This document shows positions 18,371 through 28,309 of a DNA stretch of 64,000 nucleotides, piece after piece. Made by a program: the position numbers and the translations under genes. The stretch comes from Pandoraea eparura (lineage in GTDB: Bacteria > Pseudomonadota > Gammaproteobacteria > Burkholderiales > Burkholderiaceae): positions 620,001-684,000 of the forward strand of contig NZ_CABPSH010000002.1 of NCBI RefSeq assembly GCF_902459725.1, read 5' to 3'. Below the pieces are notes generated by a model. The model was not told the DNA's origin. It did no database searches and saw only the letters and a program-made list of their open reading frames with translations. Each line of letters starts with the position of its first letter. Position 1 is the stretch's first letter.

Positions 18371-20377
18371 TCACTGGGGCAGGATGATGCCGAGCCGCTC
18401 CTTGAGCGATTGCGGACGGCCCGTGATCAGGGCCGAGTAATACGTGGTGTTCGACAACACATTCTCGACATACGTGCGCGTCTCGTTGAACGGAATCGTC
18501 TCGGCGAAGATCGCCCCCTCGACCGGACGATCGAGCGTGGAGCGCCACGTGCGCGGACGCCCCGGGCCGGCGTTGTAACCAGCCGACGCCAGCACTGCCG
18601 AGCCGTCGAACTTGTTGTAGATGTCCGCCAGATAGCTCGTGCCCAGACGGATATTCGTGTCGATGTCGTGCATCATGCCCGGGTGGTAGTCCATGCCGAT
18701 CTGGCGCGCGACCATCTTCGCGGTGGCCGGCATGATCTGCATCAGACCACCCGCCCCGACCGACGAGCGCGCATTGATGATGAAGCGCGACTCTTGCCGG
18801 ATCAGGCCGTAGGCCCACGCTTCGTCAAGATCGACGGCGGCAGCCAACGGCTCCACCTTGTCGCGGAACGGCATCAGGTAGCGCAGCGCGAAGTCGTGCT
18901 CGACCTTCGTGCGATCGGCCGTGTTGACCGTGCGGTCGAACAGTTCGATCTGGTTGGCGTACTGTGCGGCGGCGAGCAACTGGCGATCGGTCATGTTGCG
19001 CAGTTCCCAGTTCCACTCGCGATTGCCTTCGAAGCGCAAACCGAGATCGTAGAACTTCGCGGCGCGCCGGAAGCCGGCGTTCGCACGATTCGCATCGACC
19101 TCGGCCTGGGTGACGGTCGTGCGCGGCGGCAGCGATGTCTTGTTGCCCAGTTCCTCGTTGGCCAGTTGGCCGTAGAAGTTGGGCTGCATGGCGATCTTCT
19201 GGAATTGCGCACGCGCGGCGTCGACCTTCCCGGCTTCGCGCAGCGCTCGGCCGTACCAGTATGTCCAGACACCGTCGTCGCGCAACGCCGACGGCATCGC
19301 TTCAATGCCGGTGCGCACCAGATTCCAGTCGCCCGCACGCAGCGCCGCACGAACCTTCCATTCCTGCGCCGTGGTCGAGAGCTTGGCGTTACCCGCCTGA
19401 CGGTACCAGGTGATCGCCATCGGATTCTGCGACAGCGCCCCGCGCATGCCGATGCTGCCCCAACCGATGGCGCGCTCCTCCGGCGACAGGCTGCCCGCGA
19501 CGCTGGAGAAACTGCTGGCCGCCAGCATCGCGTCGCTGCGGGCCATGCGCACGACGGCGAGCAGCGTGAGCTGGCGCGACGCCTCCGAGCCGTCCACCCC
19601 GCGCGCGAGGATCTGCGCCGGGCGCGTGGCGGCCATGTCGAGCAGGCTGTCGTCCGGGCGCGCGGCACCCAGCGCATCGGCGATCTGCTTGCCGAGCGAG
19701 GTGTAGTTTTCCTCGTAGGCCAGACGGATCTGATGCCAGACTTCCTTGCGTGGCAACTGGCCGCTCGCGGCCAGCGTATTGATCATGTCGACGCATCCCT
19801 CGCCGTAGTACTTCGGCGTGGTCAGCAGATCGGTGGCGGCCTGCGTGACGTTCTCGCCGCGCGCGGCGCGCGACATCAGCGCGTAGCATTTGACCTGGGT
19901 GTCGTCGTCGAGCACGAACTTCGGATACTCGGCGTCGAACGTCTGCCAGTCGTGGCGCTTGCCCAGCACCAGCAGCCAGTCGTTGCGCAGGCGATCGGCG
20001 ATCGCCTGCCCGTCATACGTGCGCAGGAAGGCGCGAATTTCGTCGTCGGGGGCATCGATCAGCGCCTTGCCCGAGCGGTCGAACATGCGCGGCTTGATCT
20101 GGAAGTACTGGACGTACGACGGCACGTCGTAGCCGGAGAGCATGGCGGCGAGCGCCGTGGCGCGAGGTGCGTCGTTGGCGCGGGCCGCTTCGCGCAGTTG
20201 CACGAAGATGTCGTCGGGCGAGCGCTGCGAGAGCGCGTCGGCGGATGCCGTCGAACGGCTCGCCGCCGAATGCGCCTTGGCGCGGCCGGTCGCCTGGGTC
20301 GTGCTGCAGGCAACGAGCGTGGCAGCGGTCAGGGCCAGCGCAACGGCGCGATATACTCGGGTCAAACGTTCTGACAT
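18371..20377 (-). CDS. slt: Soluble-type lytic murein transglycosylase (Slt70-like lipoprotein)
   Basis: A 668-residue protein. It has a lipoprotein-type signal (ALALTAATLVACSTT, lipobox LVAC), a long alpha-helical superhelix with TPR-like repeats, and a C-terminal goose-lysozyme-like domain. The catalytic glutamate is in GLIRQESRFIINARSSVGAG, followed by GLMQIMPATAKMV. Such enzymes cleave the MurNAc-GlcNAc bond and form 1,6-anhydro-muropeptides, which an AmpG-type permease (62189-63484 here) could import. The lipobox would anchor it to the outer membrane, unlike E. coli Slt70. Confidence 0.9.
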   Translation of the reverse strand: MSERLTRVYRAVALALTAATLVACSTTQATGRAKAHSAASRSTASADALSQRSPDDIFVQLREAARANDAPRATALAAMLSGYDVPSYVQYFQIKPRMFDRSGKALIDAPDDEIRAFLRTYDGQAIADRLRNDWLLVLGKRHDWQTFDAEYPKFVLDDDTQVKCYALMSRAARGENVTQAATDLLTTPKYYGEGCVDMINTLAASGQLPRKEVWHQIRLAYEENYTSLGKQIADALGAARPDDSLLDMAATRPAQILARGVDGSEASRQLTLLAVVRMARSDAMLAASSFSSVAGSLSPEERAIGWGSIGMRGALSQNPMAITWYRQAGNAKLSTTAQEWKVRAALRAGDWNLVRTGIEAMPSALRDDGVWTYWYGRALREAGKVDAARAQFQKIAMQPNFYGQLANEELGNKTSLPPRTTVTQAEVDANRANAGFRRAAKFYDLGLRFEGNREWNWELRNMTDRQLLAAAQYANQIELFDRTVNTADRTKVEHDFALRYLMPFRDKVEPLAAAVDLDEAWAYGLIRQESRFIINARSSVGAGGLMQIMPATAKMVARQIGMDYHPGMMHDIDTNIRLGTSYLADIYNKFDGSAVLASAGYNAGPGRPRTWRSTLDRPVEGAIFAETIPFNETRTYVENVLSNTTYYSALITGRPQSLKERLGIILPQ

Positions 20378-20401
20378 CTTCGGGGGAGCGTCGGATAAAA
20401 A

Positions 20402-21073
20402 GTGGATTCAAGCATAGCACGGGACCCCACCCAGTCGGCGGCCCAAACGTCCGGAAATGGGACCGAATCGGCGGCCGGAAAGGCGCGTCTGCGCAAGGCG
20501 TTGCTGCACACGCGCACCACGCTTGCCGGTCGTGCCGCGCACGACGCCGCCCTCGCTGCCCGGCTGGCCGACGAGCTGACGCGTCGCGCGCCGCGCTGCG
20601 TCGGCTTCTATTGGCCGATCCAGGGCGAATTCGACGCACGCGACGTCGTCTCGGCATGGCTCGCCCAGGCGTCTCCCAAGGCACCGCGCCTGGCCGCACT
20701 GCCTGTCGTGACCGCGCCCGCCGCGCCACTCGTCTTTCACCGCTGGACTCCCGACGCGCGCATGACGCCAGGCCGCTACCGCATTCCCGTGCCGCTTGAC
20801 GGCGAGGTGCTCGTCCCCGATCTGCTGCTGGTGCCCTGCGTGGGCTTTAATCGCAACGGCCTGCGACTCGGCTACGGCGGCGGCTTCTACGACCGCACCT
20901 TGCATTCGATGACGCCAGTACCGCAAACGCTCGGCATTGCTTACGACGCCCTCGAAATCGACGGCCTCACGGCCGAAGCCCACGATCTGGCGCTCGATGT
21001 CATCGTGACGGAATCGGCCACCTTCGCGCGCGCCGACGACAACCCTCGCGAATCCGGGACCCCCACGCCATGA
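20402..21073 (+). CDS. 5-formyltetrahydrofolate cyclo-ligase
   Basis: A 223-residue enzyme converting 5-formyl-THF to 5,10-methenyl-THF with ATP. The family signature is present in LVPCVGFNRNGLRLGYGGGF followed by YDRTL, and KARLRKALLHTR marks the N-terminal domain. It appears to start with GTG at 20402, since no ATG occurs in frame before the conserved core, although the first 25 residues look unstructured. It is divergent from slt with a 24-bp gap and overlaps pxpB by 4 bp (ATGA). Coupling of a folate enzyme to the 5-oxoprolinase genes is by position only. Confidence 0.9.
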   Translation: MDSSIARDPTQSAAQTSGNGTESAAGKARLRKALLHTRTTLAGRAAHDAALAARLADELTRRAPRCVGFYWPIQGEFDARDVVSAWLAQASPKAPRLAALPVVTAPAAPLVFHRWTPDARMTPGRYRIPVPLDGEVLVPDLLLVPCVGFNRNGLRLGYGGGFYDRTLHSMTPVPQTLGIAYDALEIDGLTAEAHDLALDVIVTESATFARADDNPRESGTPTP

Positions 21074-21723
21074 CAACGCTCAAGATCCTGCCGCTCGGCG
21101 ACAGCGCGCTCGTGTGCGAAGCGGGCACCACGCCCACGCTTGCGACCCAACGCCGCGTCTGGCACGTGGCAGCCCTCGCGAAAGACTGGCCCGATGTGCA
21201 CGACGTCGTGCCGGGCATGAACAACCTCACCCTGGTGTTCGACCCATTGACCATCGATATCGACGCGCTGGGCGAGCGTCTGCGCGACGCGTGGCAGACC
21301 CAGCCGGTCGCCGGGGAGGTCGGACGCGACATCGAGATTCCCGTGCATTACGGCGGCCAACACGGCCCCGACCTCGCCGACGTCGCCAGGCATGCACGCC
21401 TGCAACCCAAGACCGTCGTGCAGCGTCATACCGCGCCGCAATACATTGTCTACTTTCTCGGCTTCCAGCCGGGCTTCGCCTATCTGGGCGGGCTCGACGA
21501 GTCGATTGCCACGCCCCGCCGCGCCGAACCCCGGCTGTCGGTCCCGGCGGGGTCGGTCGGCATCGGCGGCAATCAAACCGGCATCTATCCGCTCACCTCT
21601 CCCGGCGGCTGGCAAATCATCGGCCATACGTCCAGCGCGCTGTTCGACCCCGCCGCGACACCGCCCGCCTTGCTGGCGCCGGGCGACCGTGTGCGCTTCA
21701 CCATCGCGAGCCTCGACCTGTGA
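21070..21723 (+). CDS. pxpB: 5-oxoprolinase subunit PxpB
   Basis: A 217-residue KipI-like protein. With PxpA and PxpC it forms the ATP-dependent prokaryotic 5-oxoprolinase that opens pyroglutamate to glutamate. Conserved segments are LPLGDSALVCE, VVPGMNNLTLVFDP, FLGFQPGFAYLGG, PRLSVPAGSVGIGG and QTGIYPLTSPGGWQIIG. The start overlaps the cyclo-ligase stop and the end overlaps the pxpC GTG, so the genes are tightly coupled. Confidence 0.93.
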   Translation: MTTLKILPLGDSALVCEAGTTPTLATQRRVWHVAALAKDWPDVHDVVPGMNNLTLVFDPLTIDIDALGERLRDAWQTQPVAGEVGRDIEIPVHYGGQHGPDLADVARHARLQPKTVVQRHTAPQYIVYFLGFQPGFAYLGGLDESIATPRRAEPRLSVPAGSVGIGGNQTGIYPLTSPGGWQIIGHTSSALFDPAATPPALLAPGDRVRFTIASLDL

Positions 21724-22730
21724 TCGATATCCTGCGTGCCGGCCTGCTTACCACGGTCCAGGATCTGGGCCGCTCCCGTCTGCGTGAATTCGGTGTGGCC
21801 AGCGGCGGCGCCGTCGATCCGCTCGCCTGCGCCGTCGCCAACCGTCTCGCGGGCAACGACCCGAACGCCGCCGCGCTGGAAATCACGATGGGGGCGTGCG
21901 TGCTGCGCTTCGCGTCGACGACCCTCGTGGCGCTGGCCGGTGCCGATTGCCATGCCGATCTCGACGGCGTTCCCGTGTGGTCGTGGTGGCGCTTTCCCGT
22001 CACACGCGGTCAGACGCTGACGTTGCGCCCGGCGCGCTTCGGCATGCGCACCTATCTGGCGGTGGCGGGCGGCATCGAGGTTCCCGAGACACTGGGCTCG
22101 CGCAGCACCGATCTGGCGGCCGGCTTCGGCGGCTTCGAGGGCCGCGCCCTGCGCGACGGCGACCGCATCGCCATCGGGCAGCCCAGCGCCGCCGCGCGCA
22201 AGGCCACGCTGCTGGGGGTGCGACCGCCCGTGTGGCTGTCCGATCCGCTGGCGCACCGCGTGCGCGTGCTCCCCGGCCCGGAATACGACGACTTCACCGC
22301 CGTCTCGCAGAAGGGTTTCTGGACGCATCCGTGGCACGTCACGCCCAACAGCAACCGGATGGGTTACCGGCTGTCTGGCCCGGAACCGCTCGCGCGCAAG
22401 AAGAATCGCAGTCACGACCTGCTCTCGCACGGCGTGTTGCCCGGCGTGATACAGGTGCCGCCGTCGGGGCAGCCGATCATTCTGCTGGCCGACGCCCAGA
22501 CCACCGGCGGCTACCCGAAGATCGGCACGGTGATCAGCGCCGATCTGTGGCGGCTCGGACAGGCACGGCTCGGCAGCACGCTGTACTTCACGGAATGTAG
22601 CGCCGCCGAGGCGCACGAGGCGCTGCACGAACAGCGGCGCTATCTTGCCCAGATCGAGCGCGCGCTTACGTGGCACGATCGCGGCATTCTGACGACATCG
22701 CGGGTGCCGGCCATCTCGCGCAAGCGCTGA
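21720..22730 (+). CDS. pxpC: 5-oxoprolinase subunit PxpC
   Basis: A 336-residue biotin-dependent-carboxylase-like protein (KipA family), partner of PxpB. It starts at a GTG overlapping the PxpB stop (GTGA) and reads [19 protein letters not shown], with [29 protein letters not shown] and RMGYRLSGP. The same frame is open upstream but shadows pxpB there. Length is typical. Confidence 0.93.
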   Translation: MIDILRAGLLTTVQDLGRSRLREFGVASGGAVDPLACAVANRLAGNDPNAAALEITMGACVLRFASTTLVALAGADCHADLDGVPVWSWWRFPVTRGQTLTLRPARFGMRTYLAVAGGIEVPETLGSRSTDLAAGFGGFEGRALRDGDRIAIGQPSAAARKATLLGVRPPVWLSDPLAHRVRVLPGPEYDDFTAVSQKGFWTHPWHVTPNSNRMGYRLSGPEPLARKKNRSHDLLSHGVLPGVIQVPPSGQPIILLADAQTTGGYPKIGTVISADLWRLGQARLGSTLYFTECSAAEAHEALHEQRRYLAQIERALTWHDRGILTTSRVPAISRKR

Positions 22731-22771
22731 CATCGCGCGCCCGCCGCACCATCCCCGCAGGAGAACTCCGA

Positions 22772-23518
22772 ATGAAAATCGATCTGAACGTCGACCTCGG
22801 CGAAGGTTGCAACAACGACGAGGCGCTGCTCGGCCTGGTCAGCTCGGCCAACGTGGCCTGTGGCTGGCATGCGGGCGACGCGGGCACGATGCAGCAGGTG
22901 GTGCGCTGGGCGCTGGCGCAAGGCGTGGCCATCGGCGCGCACCCGAGCTTCCCCGATCGGGAGCATTTCGGCCGTGCGGAAATGCAGCTCCCGCTCGACG
23001 AGATTCGCGCAGGCATGCTGTACCAGATCGGCGCCCTCGCCGCGATGGTGCGCGCCCAGGGCGGCTGGCTGTCGCATGTCAAGCCGCACGGCGCACTCTA
23101 CAATCAGGCGGCGCGCGACCCGGCACTGGCCGAGACGATCGTCGAAGCGATTCGCGCGTTCGACACCGACCTCGCGATCTTCGGACTGGCCGGCGGCGAG
23201 TTGGTGAAGGCCGCGCGGGCTGCCGGTATGCAAGCCGTCGATGAAGTCTTCGCCGACCGGGGATACAACGCCGACGGCTCACTGGTCAAACGCGGCACGC
23301 CCGGCGCGTTGATCGAGCGCGAGGAAGATGCGCTCGCCCAAACGCTGATGATGGTGCGCGAACAACACGTGCGTGCCATTGACGGCTCGCTCGTACCGAT
23401 CCAGGCGCAAACCGTTTGTCTGCACGGCGACGGCGAACACGCACTCGAATTCGCACAGCGCATTCGCGGCTTCCTGCTCGGCGAGGGCATCGATATCGCG
23501 CCGGCGCATCTGTCCTGA
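22772..23518 (+). CDS. pxpA: 5-oxoprolinase subunit PxpA (LamB/YcsF family)
   Basis: A 248-residue protein starting [20 protein letters not shown] after a CAGGAGAA ribosome-binding site. The family motifs [38 protein letters not shown] and [15 protein letters not shown] are all present. PxpA is the catalytic lyase-like subunit of the 5-oxoprolinase. It closes the operon, followed by a strong terminator. Confidence 0.95.
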   Translation: MKIDLNVDLGEGCNNDEALLGLVSSANVACGWHAGDAGTMQQVVRWALAQGVAIGAHPSFPDREHFGRAEMQLPLDEIRAGMLYQIGALAAMVRAQGGWLSHVKPHGALYNQAARDPALAETIVEAIRAFDTDLAIFGLAGGELVKAARAAGMQAVDEVFADRGYNADGSLVKRGTPGALIEREEDALAQTLMMVREQHVRAIDGSLVPIQAQTVCLHGDGEHALEFAQRIRGFLLGEGIDIAPAHLS

Positions 23519-23547
23519 CCTCGCCGCTGCCCGCACACAAGTCAGAA

Positions 23548-23587
23548 CGCCGTCCGAGGGCAGGTGGAATGCCTCGGACGGCGTTTT
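23548..23587 (+). terminator. Strong intrinsic terminator after pxpA
   Basis: A 12-bp perfect stem, CGCCGTCCGAGG (23548-23559) with CCTCGGACGGCG (23572-23583), a 12-nt loop, then TTTT. It separates pxpA from the convergent mmsA. The remaining bases to 23673 show no gene. Confidence 0.9.
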
Positions 23588-23673
23588 CATTTCGAGGCCG
23601 GCAAGCCCCGGCGCCTTCGCGGTACAGCGTGATGCGGATTGCGCCGATCGCGCGGATCGGCACTGGATCGCCG

Positions 23674-25200
23674 TTATTGGCCGAGCGTCGGCATGACGAG
23701 CGACGACGCGGCATTCGCCGGACGTCCCTCCGACCAGCGACGCGTAACCACCTTCGAGCGCGTGTAGAAGCGCACCGACTCCGGTCCGTAGATGTGCTGG
23801 TCGCCGAACAGCGAATTGCGCCATCCGCCGAACGAGAAGTACGACACCGGCACCGGGATCGGCACGTTCACGCCCACCATGCCAACTTCGATCTCGTCCT
23901 CGAAGCGCCGCGCGGCACCGCCCGACGTCGTGAACACCGCCGTGCCGTTGGCATACGGATTCCGGTTGATGAGCGCAATCGCCTCTTCCAGCGTCTTCAC
24001 GCGCACCACGGCCAACACCGGCCCGAAAATTTCGTGGCGATAGATCGACATCTCCGGCGTCACGTTGTCGAACAGGCACGGGCCGATGAAGAAACCATCG
24101 TCGCGCTGCGCGACCTTCAGGCCACGGCCGTCCACCACGAGCGTCGCGCCTTCGCCAACACCGGCATCCACATAGCCACGCACCTTGTCGCAATGCGCGC
24201 GGGTAATCAGCGGCCCCATCTGCGCCACGGGGTCGGCCCCGTCGCCGACCGGCAGCGACGTCGCGGCTTGCGCCAGACGCGCCACCAGCGCATCCGCCAC
24301 GTCGCCGACGGCCACGGCCACCGAGATCGCCATGCAACGCTCACCCGCCGAACCGTATGCGGCGCCGATCAGCGCATCGACGGTGAAGTCGAGGTCGGCG
24401 TCCGGCATCACCACGCCATGGTTCTTCGCGCCGCCGAGCGCCTGCACGCGCTTGCCATGCGCCGACGCCGTGCTGTAGATGTATTGCGCGATCGGCGTGG
24501 AGCCGACGAACGATACGGCGTTGACGTCCGGATGCGTGAGCAGTGCATCGACCGCCGCCTTGTCGCCATTCACGACGTTGAGCACGCCGTCGGGCAGCCC
24601 GGCGTCCTTGGCGAGGCGCGCGAGCAGCAGCGCGGCCGACGGCACTTTCTCGGAGGGCTTGAGCACGAAGGTGTTGCCGCAGGCGAGCGCCATCGGGAAC
24701 ATCCACAACGGCACCATCGCGGGGAAGTTGAATGGCGTAATGCCGGCGCAGACGCCCACCGGTTGGTGAATCGAATACGTGTCCACGCCCGTGCCCACCT
24801 GCGGCGCGATTTCGCCCTTGAGCAACTGCGGGATGCCCATGGCAAATTCGACCACCTCGATGCCGCGCGTGACTTCGCCGCGGGCGTCGTCAAGCGTCTT
24901 GCCATGTTCCTGCGTGATCAGTTGCACAAGCGCTTCGCGATGCGTTTCAAGCAGTTCGCGGTACTTCATCATCACGCGGGCGCGCTTCATCGGCGGCGTG
25001 GCGCGCCAGCCGGGCAAGGCGGCACGTGCGGCCGCCACGGCGCTTGCAACATCCGTCGCACCGCCCAGGGCCACCTGGCGGATGACCTCGCCGGTGGCCG
25101 GGTTCGTCACTTCGCCAAAGCGGCGATCGGCTTCCCCCGAGGCGACGCTGGCGCCGCCAATCCAATGCTCGATACGTTCGATGCTCACTCGTTGATTCAT
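23674..25200 (-). CDS. mmsA: CoA-acylating methylmalonate-semialdehyde dehydrogenase
   Basis: A 508-residue aldehyde dehydrogenase starting [20 protein letters not shown]. The catalytic cysteine is in [14 protein letters not shown], the arrangement typical of MmsA, with [12 protein letters not shown] in the NAD-binding region. It turns methylmalonate or malonate semialdehyde plus CoA into propionyl- or acetyl-CoA. Next to an omega-aminotransferase, oxidation of malonic semialdehyde from beta-alanine is the likely job. The frame extends upstream, but homology begins at this methionine. Confidence 0.92.
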   Translation of the reverse strand: MNQRVSIERIEHWIGGASVASGEADRRFGEVTNPATGEVIRQVALGGATDVASAVAAARAALPGWRATPPMKRARVMMKYRELLETHREALVQLITQEHGKTLDDARGEVTRGIEVVEFAMGIPQLLKGEIAPQVGTGVDTYSIHQPVGVCAGITPFNFPAMVPLWMFPMALACGNTFVLKPSEKVPSAALLLARLAKDAGLPDGVLNVVNGDKAAVDALLTHPDVNAVSFVGSTPIAQYIYSTASAHGKRVQALGGAKNHGVVMPDADLDFTVDALIGAAYGSAGERCMAISVAVAVGDVADALVARLAQAATSLPVGDGADPVAQMGPLITRAHCDKVRGYVDAGVGEGATLVVDGRGLKVAQRDDGFFIGPCLFDNVTPEMSIYRHEIFGPVLAVVRVKTLEEAIALINRNPYANGTAVFTTSGGAARRFEDEIEVGMVGVNVPIPVPVSYFSFGGWRNSLFGDQHIYGPESVRFYTRSKVVTRRWSEGRPANAASSLVMPTLGQ

Positions 25201-25227
25201 GTCGATGTCCGTGAAAACGCTGTCGGT

Positions 25228-25260
25228 GGGCGAGCGTCCGCCCGAGGCGGGCGTTCGCCC
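25228..25260 (-). repeat. Long hairpin in the leader of mmsA
   Basis: GGGCGAGCGTCCGCC and GGCGGGCGTTCGCCC pair over 15 positions (two G-U wobbles) around a 3-base loop. It lies 28 bp before the mmsA start, inside the 122-bp gap after the aminotransferase. It has no immediate T tract, so it may protect or tune the intercistronic mRNA rather than terminate it. Confidence 0.5.
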
Positions 25261-25322
25261 TGACTGTCTGATGAATGGCGGGGCGTCGCGCGGCGGCCGC
25301 CCAGCCTTGCTGTGGATGTCGC

Positions 25323-26651
25323 TTACGCCGTCTCGCGAATGGCTTCCCCAACGATGCCGAACAACTCGTCGATCTGCGCTTCGCTGATGATGAGCGGCGG
25401 CGAGAACGCCAGGATATCGCCCGTGTAACGCACCAGTGCTCCCTTCTCGAAGCACTTGACGAAGATTTCATGCGCGCGTGCACCCGGCTTGCCGTCGCGG
25501 TTGGCCAGCTCGATGCCGCCGACCATCCCGAGGTTACGGATGTCGATGACGTTCGGCAGATCGCGCAGACCGTGAATGACCTTCTCGAAATGCGGCGCGA
25601 GGGTTGCCGCGCGCTCGAACAGGCCTTCGCTCTGGTACAGATCGAGGGCCGCGCACGCGGCGGCGGCGGCCAGCGGATGGCCGGAGTAGGTATAGCCGTG
25701 GAAGAACTCGATGGCGCCCGAGTTACCGGCGTCGACGATGGTGTCGTGCACGCTCGTCTTCACCGCGACGGCCCCCATCGGAACGGCGGCATTGTTCACG
25801 CCCTTGGCCATTGTGATGATGTCCGGCGTCACGCCGAAATACTGGGCCGCGAACGGCTTGCCCAGGCGGCCGAGTCCGGTGATGACTTCGTCGAAGATCA
25901 GCAGAATGCCGTGCTTGTCGCAGATCTCGCGCAGCTTTTGCAGATAGCCATGCGGCGGCACGAGCACACCGGTGGACCCGGCGAGCGGCTCGACAATCAC
26001 GGCGGCGATGGTCGAGGCATCGTGCAGCGTCACCAGACGTTCGAGTTCATCGGCCAGATGGGCGCCCCAGGCGGGCTGCCCCTTCGTGAAGGCCGCTTCC
26101 TTGATGTTGAGCGTGTGGGGCAGATGGTCGACCGCCGGCAGCAGTTGCCCCGAATAGGCCTTGCGGTTCGGCGAGATACCGCCGACCGAAATGCCGCCGA
26201 AGCCCACGCCGTGATAACCGCGTTCGCGGCCGATGAGGCGCGTGCGCTGGCCTTCGCCGCGCGCACGATGGTAGGCCAGGGCGATCTTCAGGGCAGTGTC
26301 GACCGACTCCGAGCCCGAGTTCGTGAAAAAGATGCGATCGAGCCCCTGCGGCGTGATGGCGGCGATCTTGCTCGCAGCCTCGAACGCCTTCGGGTGTCCC
26401 ATCTGGAAGGTCGGCGCAAAATCCATCTCACCGGCTTGCTGACGGATCGCCTCGACGATCTCGGTGCGGCAGTGGCCGGCGTTCACGCACCAAAGACCGG
26501 CAGTGCCGTCGAGAATCTTGCGATTGTCCGACGACGTGTAATACATGCCCTCGGCCTTCACCAACAGGCGCGGCGAGCTTTTGAACTGACGGTTGTTGGT
26601 GAACGGCATCCAGAACGCCGTCATGTCGAGATTCAGGTCTTTCATGTTCAT
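25323..26651 (-). CDS. Omega-amino acid (beta-alanine)--pyruvate aminotransferase
   Basis: A 442-residue class III PLP aminotransferase. It starts [20 protein letters not shown], the N-terminal pattern of beta-alanine:pyruvate transaminases. Visible motifs are [27 protein letters not shown], the PLP-binding [10 protein letters not shown] and the Schiff-base lysine in MAKGVNN. It would produce malonic semialdehyde for MmsA downstream. The start codon faces a MocR regulator across a region containing direct repeats. Other omega-amines (putrescine, GABA) remain possible substrates. Confidence 0.9.
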   Translation of the reverse strand: MNMKDLNLDMTAFWMPFTNNRQFKSSPRLLVKAEGMYYTSSDNRKILDGTAGLWCVNAGHCRTEIVEAIRQQAGEMDFAPTFQMGHPKAFEAASKIAAITPQGLDRIFFTNSGSESVDTALKIALAYHRARGEGQRTRLIGRERGYHGVGFGGISVGGISPNRKAYSGQLLPAVDHLPHTLNIKEAAFTKGQPAWGAHLADELERLVTLHDASTIAAVIVEPLAGSTGVLVPPHGYLQKLREICDKHGILLIFDEVITGLGRLGKPFAAQYFGVTPDIITMAKGVNNAAVPMGAVAVKTSVHDTIVDAGNSGAIEFFHGYTYSGHPLAAAAACAALDLYQSEGLFERAATLAPHFEKVIHGLRDLPNVIDIRNLGMVGGIELANRDGKPGARAHEIFVKCFEKGALVRYTGDILAFSPPLIISEAQIDELFGIVGEAIRETA

Positions 26652-26749
26652 CGCGGGGTCTCCCCAGGGCTTGGCTCGATCAGGAGGTTCCGTGGTCGGC
26701 ACGATGCGGGCCACGGGTGGATGGGATCGATCGTACGAGAGCCAGACCG

Positions 26750-26819
26750 GTACAGACATGTACAGTTACGTGGAAAATGTATATTCTGTATCGGTCAATC
26801 GTCTTAACTGTATTGGCAA
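26750..26819. promoter_or_regulatory. Candidate MocR operator: paired direct repeats
   Basis: CTGTATCGGTCAA (26786-26798) and CTGTATTGGCAA (26808-26819) are direct repeats 22 bp apart, two helical turns. Further upstream GTACAG occurs twice, 10 bp apart (26750, 26760). MocR dimers typically bind paired direct repeats between themselves and a divergent target, as this layout shows. Confidence 0.55.
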
Positions 26820-26838
26820 CAGCCACTGCCCCGACACC

Positions 26839-28287
26839 ATGGTCCAACCGCTTGCTTTTTCCCTGAACCGCGCCCAGCCGGAAGCGCTCGTCGACCAGAT
26901 CGTGCGGGAGGTAGAGCGAGCGCTACAACGACAAACGCTGCACGCGGGCATGCGCATGCCGTCGATCCGGTCGCTGGCCAAGGCGCACGGCATCAGCACG
27001 TTCACGGTGGTGGAGGCGTATGACCGGCTGGTCGCGCGCGGCACGCTCGTGGCCCGGCGCGGCGCGGGATTCTTCGTCGCCGGGGCGGCCGACTCACGGG
27101 ACACGGGACCGACCAGCCCGGGCGGCACGTTGGCCGTGAGCACGACGGCGAGCGAAGTCACGAATGCGTGGCTGCTCTCCGAGATCTTCGCGGACGACGC
27201 GATCGCCGTGAAGAGCGGCTGCGGATGGTTGCCCGACAGTTGGCTCGACGAAGACGGGCTGCAGGGTGCGCTGCGCTCGCTCTCGAAAGGACCGGGCGCG
27301 CATTTCGCGCACTACGGACATCCGCGGGGGTATGGGCCGCTGCGTCAGTGGCTGGCGCGGCGTCTCGGCGAGTTGTCCATCGACGCGCCGCCCGAGCACA
27401 TCGTGCTCACGCATGGCGCGACGCAGGCGCTCGACCTGGTGGTGCGCACGCTGCTCAAGCCGGGCGATACGGTGTTGGTCGAGGCACCGGCGTACTGCAA
27501 TCTGCTGGCGGTGTTGCGTCTGGCGGGTCTGAACGTTGTCGGCATTCCTCGCACGGAGGCGGGCCTGGATCTCGCCGCGTTGGAGCAGGCGGCGCAGACG
27601 CACCGTCCGCGCGCGCTGTTCGTGAATCCGGCGTTGCAGAATCCGTTGGGCACCTCGCTCACACCGGCGGCAGCGCATCGCATCTTGCAGTGTGCCGAGC
27701 AGCATGGTTTCTGGATCGTCGAAGACGACATCTACCGCGAGTTGGCCCCTGCGGGAACGCCGTCACTGGCGGCGATGGATGGCCTGTCGCGAGTGATCTA
27801 CGTGTCGAGCTTTTCGAAGACGATATCGCCGTCGGTCCGTGTGGGCTATCTGGCGTGTTCGCGCGATCTCGCACATGAGATCGCGCGCAGCAAGATGGTG
27901 GCGGGCCTCACGTCCTCGGAAATCAACGAGCGCATCGTGCATGCGATTCTCACCGAGGGACGTCACCGCAAGCACATCGAGCGCCTGTCGGACCGGCTGA
28001 CGCGTTCGCGCGCGCGTCTCATCACGCAGTTGCAGTCGCACGGGGTGACGCTGCTGGCCCAGCCGGAAGGGGGGATGTTCGTGTGCGGCAGCTTGCCGCA
28101 GACGTCGAGACCGGCGCGCGAGCTGGCCGAAGCGGCGCTGCTCGAGAGCATCATGTTGGCGCCGGGGGAGTTCTTTCTCGCGCACAACGAGCCGTGCCAC
28201 TGGTTCCGCTTCAACGTTGCCTATTCCGACGACGCTCGCCTGTTCCGCTTTCTCGATCGGGCGGCGGCAGGGAAGTTGGCGGCGTAA
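26839..28287 (+). CDS. MocR-family (GntR-aminotransferase) transcriptional regulator
   Basis: A 482-residue regulator. The N-terminal winged helix of GntR type (SIRSLAKAHGISTFTVVEAY, about residues 45-65) is joined to a fold-type I aminotransferase-like domain containing HGATQALDLV and the PLP-lysine region SSFSKTISPSVRVGYLA. MocR proteins sense amino compounds as PLP adducts. It is divergent from the omega-aminotransferase and mmsA and is their likely regulator. I start at MVQPLAFSLN (26839), the ATG next to the conserved domain. Confidence 0.88.
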   Translation: MVQPLAFSLNRAQPEALVDQIVREVERALQRQTLHAGMRMPSIRSLAKAHGISTFTVVEAYDRLVARGTLVARRGAGFFVAGAADSRDTGPTSPGGTLAVSTTASEVTNAWLLSEIFADDAIAVKSGCGWLPDSWLDEDGLQGALRSLSKGPGAHFAHYGHPRGYGPLRQWLARRLGELSIDAPPEHIVLTHGATQALDLVVRTLLKPGDTVLVEAPAYCNLLAVLRLAGLNVVGIPRTEAGLDLAALEQAAQTHRPRALFVNPALQNPLGTSLTPAAAHRILQCAEQHGFWIVEDDIYRELAPAGTPSLAAMDGLSRVIYVSSFSKTISPSVRVGYLACSRDLAHEIARSKMVAGLTSSEINERIVHAILTEGRHRKHIERLSDRLTRSRARLITQLQSHGVTLLAQPEGGMFVCGSLPQTSRPARELAEAALLESIMLAPGEFFLAHNEPCHWFRFNVAYSDDARLFRFLDRAAAGKLAA

Positions 28288-28309
28288 CTTGATTGCGCAT
28301 TCGAAATCC

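Noticed and set aside
18410-20374. 654-codon plus-strand frame opposite slt
   Set aside because: It is a shadow of the lytic transglycosylase, which has a lipobox and catalytic glutamate.
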